DNA of 64,000 nucleotides from Pseudoxanthomonas winnipegensis (GTDB lineage: Bacteria > Pseudomonadota > Gammaproteobacteria > Xanthomonadales > Xanthomonadaceae). The stretch's first letter is position 1, and every line of letters starts with the position of its first letter. Below are positions 18,554-28,511 of this stretch, piece by piece. The stretch covers positions 1 to 64,000 of the forward strand of contig NZ_SHMH01000012.1 in assembly GCF_004283755.1 (NCBI RefSeq), read 5' to 3'. Position numbers and translations under genes: made by a program. The notes under the pieces are model-generated. The model saw nothing but the letters and a program-made list of their open reading frames with translations, was not told the origin of the DNA and ran no database searches.

Positions 18554-19690
18554 TCAAGCGGCGTCCGTGGCCGGCATGGGTGTGGTGCGCGGCCTGAGCA
18601 CGCGGCCGCGCAGGCGCAGGAACGGCCGCTCCACCGCGTAATGCAGCAACGCGGCCGCCAGCAGCGACGCGCCGCCATAGACCAGCACCTGCGCAGCGCC
18701 CCAGCCGGCGATCGCCTGGCCCAGATGGTCCTGCACCTGCACGAACACGGCCTTGTGCACCAGGTACAGGCTGTAGGACACGCCGGCCAGCCAGGCCGCG
18801 CCCGGCAGCGCCCAACGCCCGATCAGGCTGCTGCGCCCCGCCCCGGCGAACACCAGCAGCGCCAGCCCGATCGACAGCACCGGCCAGCCCACCGCGTTGC
18901 CCACCAGCCCGGTTCGGTCGCGGAACAGCCACAGCGCCAATGCCATCACCGCAAGCCCTGCTACCAGCGCGCCGTTGGCGTACCGCTGCGCGCGCGACCA
19001 TAGCGTGGGGCGGAAGGTCTTCAGTGTCGCAAGCAGCACGCCGCAGAGCAGGCCGTCCAGGCGGTTCCAGGTCGGGTAGTAGAGATCCTCGATGAACCAG
19101 TTGCGCTGCGCTGCGCTTGCGGCCTCGGCGGCGGTGTCGTGCAGCCAGATGCCGGCGCGCAGCGCGATGCCGCCGACCAGCACCAGCGCCGCCAGCAGCG
19201 CCACCTTCCACGCGACCGGCCTGCGCATCAGCCACCAGGCCAGCACGGGGAACACCAGATAGAAGTGCTCCTCCACGCACAGCGACCAGGCGTGCGAGAA
19301 CGCGGGCCGGCTGTAGTCGTTGCCCAGGTTCATCACCATCAGGACGAACTTCCACAGCGGCTCCATCTCCGGCCGCTCGCGCCAGGCCGGCACCAGCGCA
19401 TACAGCGCCAGCACCACCCAGTACGCCGGCAGGATGCGGAACGCGCGCCGCAGATAGAAGTCGCCGAACCGCAGCGGCTGCGCGCGCGACAGCGGTGCCA
19501 GCACCTGCCCGCCGATCAGGAAACCGCTGAGCACGAAGAACAGGTCCACGCCCATCCAGCCGTAGCGCGACAGCCAGGTCCATTCCGGCGCCAGTCCACC
19601 CACCACCCAGGCATGGAAGAACATCACCCACACGATGGCGATGGCGCGCAGCAGGTCCAGGCCCGGGTAGCGAGCGTCGGTGCGGATCAT
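18554..19690 (-). CDS. Acyltransferase 3 family protein (OafA/YrhL-like)
   Basis: This 378-aa integral membrane protein, with about ten spans, would transfer acyl (often acetyl) groups to surface sugars. The first span contains LDLLRAIAIVWVMFFHAW with the conserved His, followed by GVDLFFVLSGFLIGGQ and the R-R of YLRRAFRILPAY. No SGNH domain is fused. It follows the LytTR regulator gene by about 100 bp in the same direction and could belong to that operon. The acceptor could be LPS O-antigen or another glycan. Confidence 0.85.
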   Translation of the reverse strand: MIRTDARYPGLDLLRAIAIVWVMFFHAWVVGGLAPEWTWLSRYGWMGVDLFFVLSGFLIGGQVLAPLSRAQPLRFGDFYLRRAFRILPAYWVVLALYALVPAWRERPEMEPLWKFVLMVMNLGNDYSRPAFSHAWSLCVEEHFYLVFPVLAWWLMRRPVAWKVALLAALVLVGGIALRAGIWLHDTAAEAASAAQRNWFIEDLYYPTWNRLDGLLCGVLLATLKTFRPTLWSRAQRYANGALVAGLAVMALALWLFRDRTGLVGNAVGWPVLSIGLALLVFAGAGRSSLIGRWALPGAAWLAGVSYSLYLVHKAVFVQVQDHLGQAIAGWGAAQVLVYGGASLLAAALLHYAVERPFLRLRGRVLRPRTTPMPATDAA

Positions 19691-19793
19691 CGGGCCAAGC
19701 CAGGCGTACAGGAGAAGTGGGAAAGTCTATGTCCGCGCAGTGTGCTTGTTGCCGCCGTTGCGCCGGGCCGTGCCCCGCCTGCGGTGAAGCGCG

Positions 19794-20540
19794 TCAGCCC
19801 GAAGCGCCGGTCAGCTGGGCGCGCAACGCATCGACATAGGTGCGGCTGACGCGCAGCGGCGCACCGTTGTGCAGCCGCAGCAGCGCGTCCTTGTTGGAGA
19901 GCGGCTGCAGTTCGGCCACGCAATCCAGCCTGACCATGGTGGAGCGATGGATGCGCACGAAGCGCGCCGGATCGAGCTGGGTCTGCAGGCGCTGCAGCGC
20001 ATCGCGCAGCAGGTATTGCCGGGATCCCACGTGCAGGGCGACGTAGTCGCCGTCGGCCTGGAGATATTCGACCTCCTCGACCGGCACGAACACGATCCGC
20101 CGCCCCACCCGAACCTCGAAGCGCGTGAGCGGCTCCGGCCGCGGCTCGTCGGGCGGCGGGACGGGAACCGAAGCGCTCGCCTGCAGCCGACGCCGCACGC
20201 GGGCCAGGGCGTCGGCCAGGCGTTCCTCGTCCAGCGGCTTGAGCAGATAGTCCAACACCTCCAGCGCGAAGGCCGGCACGGCGAACTCGGCGTGCGCCGT
20301 CAGCAGGATGACCAGCGGACGTGCGTGCGCCTCCATGGCCTGGAGCAGCGCGATGCCGTCCAGGCCAGGCATCTGGATATCGAGGATCAGCACATCCGGG
20401 CGGCACTGCGGGAGGCCGGCCAACGCCGCCTCGCCGTCGGCGTACTCGCCCACGACCTGGACATCCTCATGGCGCGCGAGACCGGCGATCACGCCGCTGC
20501 GCGCCAAGGGCTCGTCATCGATCACCGCGATCCGGATCAC
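19794..20540 (-). CDS. LytTR-family response regulator
   Basis: The 248-aa DNA-binding regulator has a receiver domain (1-115; acidic pair DD8-9, phosphoacceptor Asp54 in LILDIQMPG, Lys in LLKPLDEERL) and a LytTR domain (about 138-245; VEEVEYLQADGDYVALH, FVRIHRSTMVRLD). Its ATG overlaps the stop of the sensor kinase gene (ATGA), so the pair is coupled. LytTR regulators of this AlgR/YehT type often govern surface or exopolysaccharide traits. The acyltransferase gene downstream is a candidate target. Confidence 0.92.
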   Translation of the reverse strand: MIRIAVIDDEPLARSGVIAGLARHEDVQVVGEYADGEAALAGLPQCRPDVLILDIQMPGLDGIALLQAMEAHARPLVILLTAHAEFAVPAFALEVLDYLLKPLDEERLADALARVRRRLQASASVPVPPPDEPRPEPLTRFEVRVGRRIVFVPVEEVEYLQADGDYVALHVGSRQYLLRDALQRLQTQLDPARFVRIHRSTMVRLDCVAELQPLSNKDALLRLHNGAPLRVSRTYVDALRAQLTGASG

Positions 20541-21604
20541 GCCGCATCGCCTCGCGGATCCAGGCGCTGGAACGGAATCGCGATGGCGACCACGTACACG
20601 CCGTCCTCCAGCCCGGCGGCGAAGGCGTGGCGCTGCGGATAGAGCCAGGCCAGGCGCTGGCGCACGTTCGCATGGCCCAGCGTTCGTCCGCCCTGCGCCT
20701 CATCGTCCGGCGCGAGATCGTTGACCACGCGCAGCTGCAGCTGCCCGGCGCGCGCGTGCAGCGCGATGGACAGCCGGCCCGCCGCGCTGCGTCGGGCGAT
20801 GCCGTGGCGGATCGCGTTCTCCACCAGCGGCTGCAGCAGCAGCGACAGCAGCGACGCGTCCAGCACGCCGGGCCCGATGTCCCACTCCACGCGCAGGCGG
20901 TCGCCCAGCCGCACCTGCTCGATGGCCAGATAGGTCTCGGTCATCGCCAGCTCCTCGGCCACCGACACTTCATGGGAGGGCCGATCCAGCGTGGCGCGCA
21001 GGAAGCCGCCCAGCCGCGCCAGCATGGTGCGTGCCTCCTCGCCGCGCGCCTGCGCCACCAGCGAGGACACGCCATTGAGCGTGTTGAACAGGAAGTGGGG
21101 ATTGAGCTGGTAGCGCAGCGCGCGCAGTTCGGCATCGCGCGTGGCCAGCAGCGCCTGCGCCTGACGGCCCTGGGCCTCCTTGAGTGCGTGGGAGTGCCCG
21201 ACCAGCGCATTGGCTGCGCAATAGGCGATCAGCGCCAGCCAGCAATCGTCGACGCCGAAGAACACGCGCGGCCAGCGTGGAGGCTGTGCCCCGGACCAGC
21301 CCATCGCCTCGGGCAGCAGGAAGCCCAGCACGTTGTTGACCACCGCCATCAGATACGTCACCGCCAGCAGCAGCGGCACCGTCTTCCACGGCGACCACCC
21401 GGCTCGCCAGAGCGCACGCTGCAGCCAGATCAGCACCGGCACCCAGGACAGGAAGGCCAGCAGATACAGAGTGCGGTAGGCCAGCGCATGCCCATGCCCT
21501 ACCGCCGGCACCGCCATCACCAGCAGGCACAGGCCGATCGGCAGCGCCGCCATCAGCGAGAGGCGCCACGGCGGTGGCGAGAAGACCGACGCGTCCGGCG
21601 CCAT
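20537..21604 (-). CDS. LytS/YehU-type sensor histidine kinase
   Basis: The 355-aa membrane kinase has four to five predicted spans in the first 135 residues. A HisKA_5-type phosphoacceptor region (LRYQLNPHFLFNTLNGVSS, His170) follows, then a short ATPase domain with the N box LVENAIRHGIARR. The conserved glycine box is short (GGRTLGHANVRQRL). No periplasmic sensor domain is evident, so the signal is probably sensed within the membrane. It partners the LytTR regulator, and the stop and start overlap. It begins 5 bp after the SnoaL-like gene. Confidence 0.9.
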   Translation of the reverse strand: MAPDASVFSPPPWRLSLMAALPIGLCLLVMAVPAVGHGHALAYRTLYLLAFLSWVPVLIWLQRALWRAGWSPWKTVPLLLAVTYLMAVVNNVLGFLLPEAMGWSGAQPPRWPRVFFGVDDCWLALIAYCAANALVGHSHALKEAQGRQAQALLATRDAELRALRYQLNPHFLFNTLNGVSSLVAQARGEEARTMLARLGGFLRATLDRPSHEVSVAEELAMTETYLAIEQVRLGDRLRVEWDIGPGVLDASLLSLLLQPLVENAIRHGIARRSAAGRLSIALHARAGQLQLRVVNDLAPDDEAQGGRTLGHANVRQRLAWLYPQRHAFAAGLEDGVYVVAIAIPFQRLDPRGDAA

Positions 21605-21609
21605 CGCCG

Positions 21610-22134
21610 TCAGCTGGCCCGCGCGGGATCGCGCATGGTCCAGACGACCGAGATGATCTTCCAGCCTGCCTCGGTACGGATCAGCTGCCACATTTCCCTG
21701 CCCCGATTGGTCTGCCTGCCGTTCTCCAGGTAGGCGTAGTCGAAGGCGACCGCGGCGATCTCGCCGTCGGTGTCGATCCTGACGTCGGAGAACACTTCCT
21801 CGCTGGCCTGGGCGCTGGTCACGATCGAGTCGATGAAGCTGAGGTAGTTGGACTGCGGGATGTAGCGGGCCTTCCTCGCGTCCGGCTTGACGGCACGGAA
21901 CCGCGCCAGGCGCGCATCGTCGTTGACGAACTGCCAGGTCATCCGGGCCGGGTCCTCGGAGAAGAACAGCGCGGTGAACCGCGCCTTGTCCTTCTCGGCG
22001 ATGGCGCTGCGGAAGGCTTCGACGACCTGCCCGATCGCGGACACGTCGCGCTCGCTGTTCTGCGTGGCCAGCGCGGGCTGGACGGTCAGGGCGAGCAGCA
22101 CGAACACCAGCGCGGCCTTGGATCTGATTGCCAT
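21610..22134 (-). CDS. Secreted SnoaL/DUF4440-like protein
   Basis: The 174-aa product starts with a clear signal peptide (MAIRSKAALVFVLLALTVQP, then ALA). Its mature part resembles the NTF2-like cone fold, as in DUF4440 and SnoaL proteins (VVEAFRSAIAEKDKARFTALF at the front, MWQLIRTEAGWKIISVVW at the end). It is probably periplasmic and binds or modifies a small ligand. It sits only 5 bp ahead of the sensor kinase gene, so it may be the accessory ligand-binding part of that signalling system. A start 12 codons upstream is possible. Confidence 0.75.
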   Translation of the reverse strand: MAIRSKAALVFVLLALTVQPALATQNSERDVSAIGQVVEAFRSAIAEKDKARFTALFFSEDPARMTWQFVNDDARLARFRAVKPDARKARYIPQSNYLSFIDSIVTSAQASEEVFSDVRIDTDGEIAAVAFDYAYLENGRQTNRGREMWQLIRTEAGWKIISVVWTMRDPARAS

Positions 22135-22267
22135 GGGATCGAGAGACGTCAGTGAGGGCGACGCCATTACTCCACGCGGCGCGGCATGACGCCATACGCC
22201 TTCCGGCTCCATGCGCCGAGCCGTGCCCGCGATGCGCCGGACGGCCATCCGGCAGCTGTGCGAGCGA

Positions 22268-22301
22268 GGCCCAGCGCGCACTTCAGCGAAGTCGCTGGGC
22301 C
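22268..22301. promoter_or_regulatory. Strong stem-loop between divergent genes
   Basis: GGCCCAGCG (22268-22276) pairs perfectly with CGCTGGGCC (22293-22301). Inside, after a 3-nt bulge, ACTTC (80-84 of the same hundred) pairs with GAAGT around a 3-nt loop. It lies between the SnoaL-like gene and the FMN-protein gene. No T-tract follows on either strand, so an operator or leader structure is more likely than a terminator. Confidence 0.5.
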
Positions 22302-22371
22302 ATGCGCGGACGGGCGTGATAACGTGCGCACGCCAGCGTCGTGCCAGCGATCTCACCCGATCGATCGAGGA

Positions 22372-22434
22372 ATGACGATGCTGCACACCTGCCCTGTTCC
22401 CTGCCCGCCGCCACTGCCGGTGCGGCGGCCATGA
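22372..22434 (+). CDS. Possible 20-codon upstream ORF / leader peptide
   Basis: A short frame, MTMLHTCPVPCPPPLPVRRP, starts with ATG 4 nt behind a CGAGGA ribosome-binding-like sequence. Its TGA overlaps the ATG of the FMN-protein gene (ATGA). Such an overlap usually couples translation. The peptide has a Pro-rich run (PCPPPLP) of the kind that slows ribosomes. It could be a regulatory leader, or simply chance. No similar peptide is known to me. Confidence 0.35.
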   Translation: MTMLHTCPVPCPPPLPVRRP

Positions 22435-23441
22435 CCACCCGGATCACCGACGCCGACACGCTGCAGCGCTGCATCGGCGCGCTGCCCGGTCCGCGCGACA
22501 TGAAGGTCATCGACCACCTGGACACCTGGGCGGTGCGCTGGCTGCAGGCCTCGCCGCTGGCGTTCTTCGGCTTCGGCGACGCCGAAGGCATCGCCATCAC
22601 CGTCGGCGGCGGCCCGACGGGATTCGCCCGGACCGATACGCCGACCACGCTGGATCTGCCACCCACCCGGCTGGACGATCCGCGCCTGGCGCGCGCCGGG
22701 CAGAGCTTCTGCTCGCTGTGGCTCGTGCCGGGGCTGGGCGAGACCCTGCGCATCAACGGCCAGGTCGCCGGGGTCGAGGACGGCCGGATCGGCATCGCCG
22801 TGCGCGAATGCTATCTGCACTGCGCCAAGGCGCTGATCCGCTCGGACTTCTGGCAGGCCGCGCCCGATCCGCTCACCGCGCCGCTCACCCCCGTCCAGGC
22901 GGCCGCCCGCAGCCGCTTCCTGGTCCTGGCCACGGTCGATGCCGCCGGCCAGGCCGACCTCAGTCCCAAGGGCGATCCGGCCGGCGCCCTGCTGCAGGCG
23001 GACGAGGCGGCGCTGTGGCTGCCCGACCGCCCCGGCAACCGGCGCGTGGACAGCTTCCGCAACCTGCTCGAACAGCCGCGCCTGTCGCTGGCCGCGCTGG
23101 TGCCCGGCCAGACGCGGCTGCTGCACGTCCGTGGCACAGCCACGCTGACCACCGATGCCGCGGCCCGGGCCCGCCTGGCCGTCGGCGACAAGCCGCCCAA
23201 GCTGGTGACCCGCATCGCCCCGGCGCACTGGGCGGTGCGCGACAGCCCCGCCCTGGCCGCCGCCGCGCTGTGGCCAGCGACCCAGCCTCCCGACGACCTG
23301 GCGCCCGCGGAGATCTTCAAGGCCCATGTGCGGCTCAACCGCAGCAGCGGCCTGCAGGCGGCGATGGTGCGCGCGGCGGTCGCGGTGCCGGGACTGGTGC
23401 GCCACGGGCTGGATCAGGACTACAAGAAGAACCTGTACTAG
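22431..23441 (+). CDS. FMN-binding PPOX-type flavoprotein (MSMEG_1061-like)
   Basis: The 336-aa protein contains two split-barrel halves. The N-terminal half includes SFCSLWLVPGLGETLRINGQ. The C-terminal half (about 160-260) has the PPOX signature RSRFLVLATVDAAGQADLSPKGDP followed by LPDRPGNRRVDSFRNLL. Members of the pyridoxamine-phosphate-oxidase-like superfamily bind FMN or F420 and reduce small molecules; the substrate here is unknown. The ATG was chosen because it overlaps a small upstream ORF. An in-frame upstream extension to 22341 has no convincing start. It appears to be a single-gene unit, followed by repeats. Confidence 0.8.
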   Translation: MTTRITDADTLQRCIGALPGPRDMKVIDHLDTWAVRWLQASPLAFFGFGDAEGIAITVGGGPTGFARTDTPTTLDLPPTRLDDPRLARAGQSFCSLWLVPGLGETLRINGQVAGVEDGRIGIAVRECYLHCAKALIRSDFWQAAPDPLTAPLTPVQAAARSRFLVLATVDAAGQADLSPKGDPAGALLQADEAALWLPDRPGNRRVDSFRNLLEQPRLSLAALVPGQTRLLHVRGTATLTTDAAARARLAVGDKPPKLVTRIAPAHWAVRDSPALAAAALWPATQPPDDLAPAEIFKAHVRLNRSSGLQAAMVRAAVAVPGLVRHGLDQDYKKNLY

Positions 23442-23462
23442 GCGGCGCGATGGCCGCTGCAT

Positions 23463-23547
23463 CGTCGTTCCCGCGAAAGCGGGAACCCATGGACGTTCGC
23501 ATGGGACGCGCAAGGCGCTGGGTTCCCGCGTTCGCGGGAACGACGAC
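23463..23547. repeat. Inverted pair of CGTTCCCGCG-type palindromes
   Basis: Two copies of a palindrome of the form CGTCGTTCCCGCG...CGCGGGAAC (23463-23489 and 23519-23547) face each other. Related forms occur at 23601-23631 and 54768-54797. Short palindromes of this type are frequent in intergenic DNA of many beta- and gamma-proteobacteria. Confidence 0.75.
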
Positions 23548-23600
23548 TGATAGATCATGTGGGTCAGCGCGTCGCTGCGTGCCGTGCACGGCGCGTAAGT

Positions 23601-23631
23601 CCATGGATCCCCGCTTTCGCGGGGATGACGA
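23601..23631. repeat. Related palindrome (CCCCGCTTTCGCGGGG type)
   Basis: GGATCCCCGC and GCGGGGATGA flank a TTTC centre, a variant of the palindromes 60 bp upstream. It lies in the 315-bp gap between the convergent FMN-protein and speA genes. That gap holds only repeats; no ORF with coding character is seen. Confidence 0.6.
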
Positions 23632-23688
23632 GGTGAAGTATTGCTGCGGCTCTAGTGTCGCTTCGGCGTGATTTCGCTTGGGCTTCTG

Positions 23689-23721
23689 ATCCCTAATCCC
23701 TAATCCCTAATCCCGAATCCC
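23689..23721. repeat. Tandem heptamer repeat (ATCCCTA)n
   Basis: Five consecutive units of a 7-base repeat (ATCCCTA, with the last units changed to ATCCCGA and ATCCC) lie 36 bp before the end of speA. I recall such CCCTAAT tracts in intergenic DNA of xanthomonads. Copy number could vary between strains. Confidence 0.75.
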
Positions 23722-23756
23722 AACGCGCACCGCCCAGATCGCAGTGAAAAACAGCC

Positions 23757-25646
<1,890 letters not shown>

Positions 25647-25685
25647 CGTGGTGCGGCCTGTGCTGTCGTGGGGAAACGGCCGCGA

Positions 25686-25720
25686 ATTGTAACGTCCGCC
25701 CGGGTTGGCTTCGTTACAAT
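25686..25720. promoter_or_regulatory. Symmetric divergent promoter of speA and speE
   Basis: ATTGTAACG (25686-25694) and CGTTACAAT (25712-25720) are a perfect 9-bp inverted repeat separated by 17 bp. Each arm contains TACAAT, a good -10 hexamer, reading outward toward speA (minus strand) and speE (plus strand). Neither has a convincing -35, which suggests that an activator, or a repressor binding the dyad, sets both promoters together. Confidence 0.6.
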
Positions 25721-25811
25721 GCGCCGCCTCGCGCGCCGGGGCTGCCCGTCGCCGCGCCTGTTATTTCGACCGGCGGCCGCGTCCGTCCGCCTTCGCACGC
25801 AAGGAATTCCC

Positions 25812-26672
25812 ATGACCGACAACGACTCCTGGTACATCGAACACTTCCAGCCCACCGGCTCGGCGATCGGCTTTCGCCTGAAGGGCAAGCTGGACGAAGT
25901 GCAGTCCCCGTTCCAGAAAATCGAGATCTACGACAGCACCGACTGGGGCAAGTTGATGGTGATCGACGGGGCGATGATGCTCACCACCAAAGACAACTTC
26001 TTCTACCACGAGATGATCAGCCACCCAGTGCTGTTCACCCACCCGAACCCCAAGCGCGTGGTGATCATCGGCGGCGGCGACTGCGGCACCCTGCGCGAGG
26101 TGCTCAAGCACCCGGGCGTGGAAAGCGCGACCCAGTGCGACATCGACGAGCAGGTCACGCGCATGGCCGAGAAGTATTTCCCCGAACTGTGCGAATCCAA
26201 CGGCGATGCCCGCGCCGAGCTGCTGTTCGACGACGGCGTGGCCTACATGGCCAACTGCCCGGCGGGCAGCGTGGACGTGGTGATCGTGGACTCCACCGAC
26301 CCGATCGGCCCGGCCGAGGGGCTGTTCAACCAGGCCTTCTTCGAAAGCTGCTTCAAGGCGCTCAAGCCCGACGGCCTGCTGGTGCAGCAGTCCGAATCGC
26401 CGCTGGCGCTGCTGGACCTGATCCGCGACATGCGCGCGGAGATGGGCAAGGCGGGCTTCAAGTCGTTCAAGACCCTGCCCTTCCCGCAGCCGTGCTACCC
26501 GACCGGCTGGTGGAGCGTGACCATCGCCTCCAAGGACGCCGGCGCGGACTTCGCGTTCCGCGTCCAGGACGCCGAAGCCAAGCCGTTCCAGACCCTGTAC
26601 TACACCGCCCACCAGCACACCGGCACGCTGGTGCCGCCGCCGTTCGTGGCCCAGGCGCTGGGCGAAGGCTGA
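25812..26672 (+). CDS. speE: Spermidine synthase
   Basis: It transfers aminopropyl groups from decarboxylated S-adenosylmethionine to putrescine. The 286-aa protein has the hallmark strands YHEMISHPVLFTHPNPKRVVIIGGGDCGTLREVLKH (broken over the SAM site GGGDCG), the aspartates in CDIDEQV and FDDGVAY, and the putrescine-binding DSTDPIGPAEGLF. The gate-keeping and catalytic Asp residues are intact. A perfect intrinsic terminator follows 42 bp after the stop. Divergent speA suggests coordinated polyamine supply. Confidence 0.96.
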   Translation: MTDNDSWYIEHFQPTGSAIGFRLKGKLDEVQSPFQKIEIYDSTDWGKLMVIDGAMMLTTKDNFFYHEMISHPVLFTHPNPKRVVIIGGGDCGTLREVLKHPGVESATQCDIDEQVTRMAEKYFPELCESNGDARAELLFDDGVAYMANCPAGSVDVVIVDSTDPIGPAEGLFNQAFFESCFKALKPDGLLVQQSESPLALLDLIRDMRAEMGKAGFKSFKTLPFPQPCYPTGWWSVTIASKDAGADFAFRVQDAEAKPFQTLYYTAHQHTGTLVPPPFVAQALGEG

Positions 26673-26713
26673 TCCCCGCCCGCGCCCGGACAGGGCGCAC
26701 GCCAGCCAACCCA

Positions 26714-26745
26714 ACGCCGCGCGGGGCAGCCCGCGCGGCGTTTTC
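26714..26745 (+). terminator. Intrinsic terminator of speE
   Basis: A 12-bp perfect stem (ACGCCGCGCGGG / CCCGCGCGGCGT) with the 4-nt loop GCAG is followed directly by TTTTCC. This is a textbook rho-independent terminator for the plus strand. Confidence 0.9.
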
Positions 26746-26940
26746 CGTTGCATGCACCTGTTGGCGAAGCTTGGCAGCGGATGGAACCAAGTGCTTTGGG
26801 TCTTGCGGGCTTCGCCCGCGCCCTCCCCCTCAGTCGCCAGCCGCGACTTCGAGCTCTCCCGGTGGGAGGGGGCTCACAAAGAAAAGAGATCAGAACGTCT
26901 TCCGACCGAAGCCTTATGACTTGACGCGCGAGGCAGCGGG

Positions 26941-27037
26941 CCGGTGGGCGGTGGCCGCGCCTAGCGAGGCAGGAAGCCGAGCGCCCGAATCAGGGCAGGA
27001 TGCCCTGATTGAAGGAAAAGCGGCCACCGCCCGCCGG
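26941..27037. other. Nested inverted-repeat block, candidate structured RNA or mobile palindrome
   Basis: An outer arm at 26941-26958 pairs with 27020-27037 over 18 bp, with one G-T pair; its core is GGGCGGTGGCCGC with GCGGCCACCGCCC. Inside lie a small hairpin (GCCT-AGCG-AGGC, 26959-26970) and a perfect 10-bp hairpin (AATCAGGGCA-GGA-TGCCCTGATT, 26988-27010). Together they would form a three-way junction. The gap 26673-27244 holds no gene I can support. Besides this block it has the speE terminator, two weak hairpins near 26800-26870 and a tandem octamer. Confidence 0.5.
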
Positions 27038-27075
27038 ACCGCTGCCCTTCCGCAGCCGAGACGCGCACGCGCTGC

Positions 27076-27111
27076 GATCCCGCGATCCCGCGATCCCGCG
27101 ATCCCGCGATC
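27076..27111. repeat. Tandem octamer repeat (GATCCCGC)4.5
   Basis: Four perfect copies of GATCCCGC plus a half copy lie in a row. The unit is palindrome-like and each copy contains a GATC site. Such tracts slip easily, so copy number may differ between strains. It lies about 130 bp upstream of the glycerophosphodiesterase gene. Confidence 0.85.
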
Positions 27112-27244
27112 AGCAAAAGACTCCTTGTCTTCGAAGGACTCCAGCCCAGCCCGTAACGCAATGTCACCCACACGCCATCCCCGCATGCGAGGCTGCACGG
27201 TCACGCAGGGGCGACCACGCGCGCCTGCTTCCAAGGAGTGCATG

Positions 27245-28357
27245 ATGCGATCGACCCTGTTCCTGATGGCCTGCATGGGCGCCACCCTGTCCTTCCACGC
27301 CGCCGCACAGGACACGCCACCGACCCCGGTGCCGAGCGACCGGCCCCTGGTGATCGGCCACCGCGGCGCCAGCGCCCTGCGCCCCGAACACACCCTGGCC
27401 TCCTACGCCAAGGCCATCGCCGACGGCGCCGACTACATCGAACCCGACCTGGTCTCCAGCAAGGACGGCGCCCTGCTCGCGCGTCACGAGAACGAGATCG
27501 GCAGCACCACCGACGTGGCCGCGCACCCCGAGTTCGCCGCCCGCCAGACCACCAAGACCATCGACGGCCATGCCGTCACCGGCTGGTTCACCGAAGACTT
27601 CACCCTGGCCGAGCTGAAGACACTGCGCGCGCGCGAACGCCTGCCCAAGCTGCGCGGCACCGCCTTCGACGGCCAGTTCCAGCTGGTCACCCTGGACGAG
27701 ATCATCGACTTCACCGCCGCCGAGTCGGCCGCGCGCGGACGCGTGATCGGGCTGATCCCGGAGATCAAGCATTCGACCTACTTCCAGCAGCAGGGCCTGC
27801 CGATGGAGGCCAAGGTCGTGGCCACGCTCGATGCGCACGCCTACACGCGCAGCGCGCCGGTCGTGATCCAGTCCTTCGAGATCGCCAACCTCAAGCAGCT
27901 GCACGCCCTGCTGGGCGATACGCATCCCAACGTGCGCCTGGTCCAACTGATCGACGCACCGAACGAGCGCCCCGGCGACGTGCTCGCCGCCGGCGGCAGC
28001 ACCACCTATGCGCAGATGCTCACCCCGCAGGGCCTGAAGGCCATCGCCCAGTACGCCCAGCTGCTCGGCCCCGCCAACCGCATGCTGCTGCCGCTGGACG
28101 CCCAGGGCAACCTGGGCAAGCCCAATGCGATCATCGCCGACGCGCATGCGGCCGGACTGAAGGTGGTGCCCTACACCTTCCGCCCCGAGAACGCCTTCCT
28201 GCCCAAGGACCTGCAGCAGGGTCGCGCACCGGCCACGCGCAGCGACGCCGGTTCGATCCGCGAGATGCGCGCCTTCCTCGATGCCGGCGTCGATGGCTTC
28301 TTCACCGACGATCCGGCCCTGGGAAGACAGGCAGTAGACGGCTGGCATAAACCCTGA
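27245..28357 (+). CDS. glpQ: Secreted glycerophosphodiester phosphodiesterase
   Basis: It hydrolyses glycerophosphodiesters (deacylated phospholipids) to glycerol-3-phosphate and an alcohol, in the periplasm. The 370-aa product has a signal peptide (MRSTLFLMACMGATLSFHAA), then the GDPD signature HRGASALRPEHTLASY with both catalytic histidines, the metal-site YIEPDLVSSKDG, IPEIKHSTYF, and the C-terminal FFTDDP. The second of two adjacent ATGs is chosen because AAGGAG lies 6 nt ahead of it. The TonB receptor gene follows 154 bp downstream in the same direction. A link with uptake of organic phosphate is plausible but inferred. Confidence 0.93.
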   Translation: MRSTLFLMACMGATLSFHAAAQDTPPTPVPSDRPLVIGHRGASALRPEHTLASYAKAIADGADYIEPDLVSSKDGALLARHENEIGSTTDVAAHPEFAARQTTKTIDGHAVTGWFTEDFTLAELKTLRARERLPKLRGTAFDGQFQLVTLDEIIDFTAAESAARGRVIGLIPEIKHSTYFQQQGLPMEAKVVATLDAHAYTRSAPVVIQSFEIANLKQLHALLGDTHPNVRLVQLIDAPNERPGDVLAAGGSTTYAQMLTPQGLKAIAQYAQLLGPANRMLLPLDAQGNLGKPNAIIADAHAAGLKVVPYTFRPENAFLPKDLQQGRAPATRSDAGSIREMRAFLDAGVDGFFTDDPALGRQAVDGWHKP

Positions 28358-28457
28358 GGAACGCGTAGCGCCTGCGCCGCAGGACGTCACAACGCGCGTA
28401 TCGCCCGGCACGCGTGCAACGCCGCGCCAACTTCGTAAGAAAGTTTTCATGTTCGTC

Positions 28458-28496
28458 GGTCAAGGTGTCCGGGCGCCTACGCGCCTTCCCTTGACC
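28458..28496 (+). promoter_or_regulatory. 5'-leader stem-loop ahead of the TonB receptor gene
   Basis: GGTCAAGG (28458-28465) pairs with CCTTGACC (28489-28496), and GGCGC pairs with GCGCC around a 4-nt loop inside. The structure ends 15 nt before the ATG at 28512, close enough to affect ribosome access. There is no T-tract. Confidence 0.45.
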
Positions 28497-28511
28497 AACG
28501 ACGCTTCGAAC

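Noticed and set aside
27076..27111. Could the GATCCCGC tandem be a CRISPR array?
   Set aside because: Units are 8 bp with no spacers; CRISPR repeats are about 24-40 bp separated by unique spacers. It is a simple tandem repeat.
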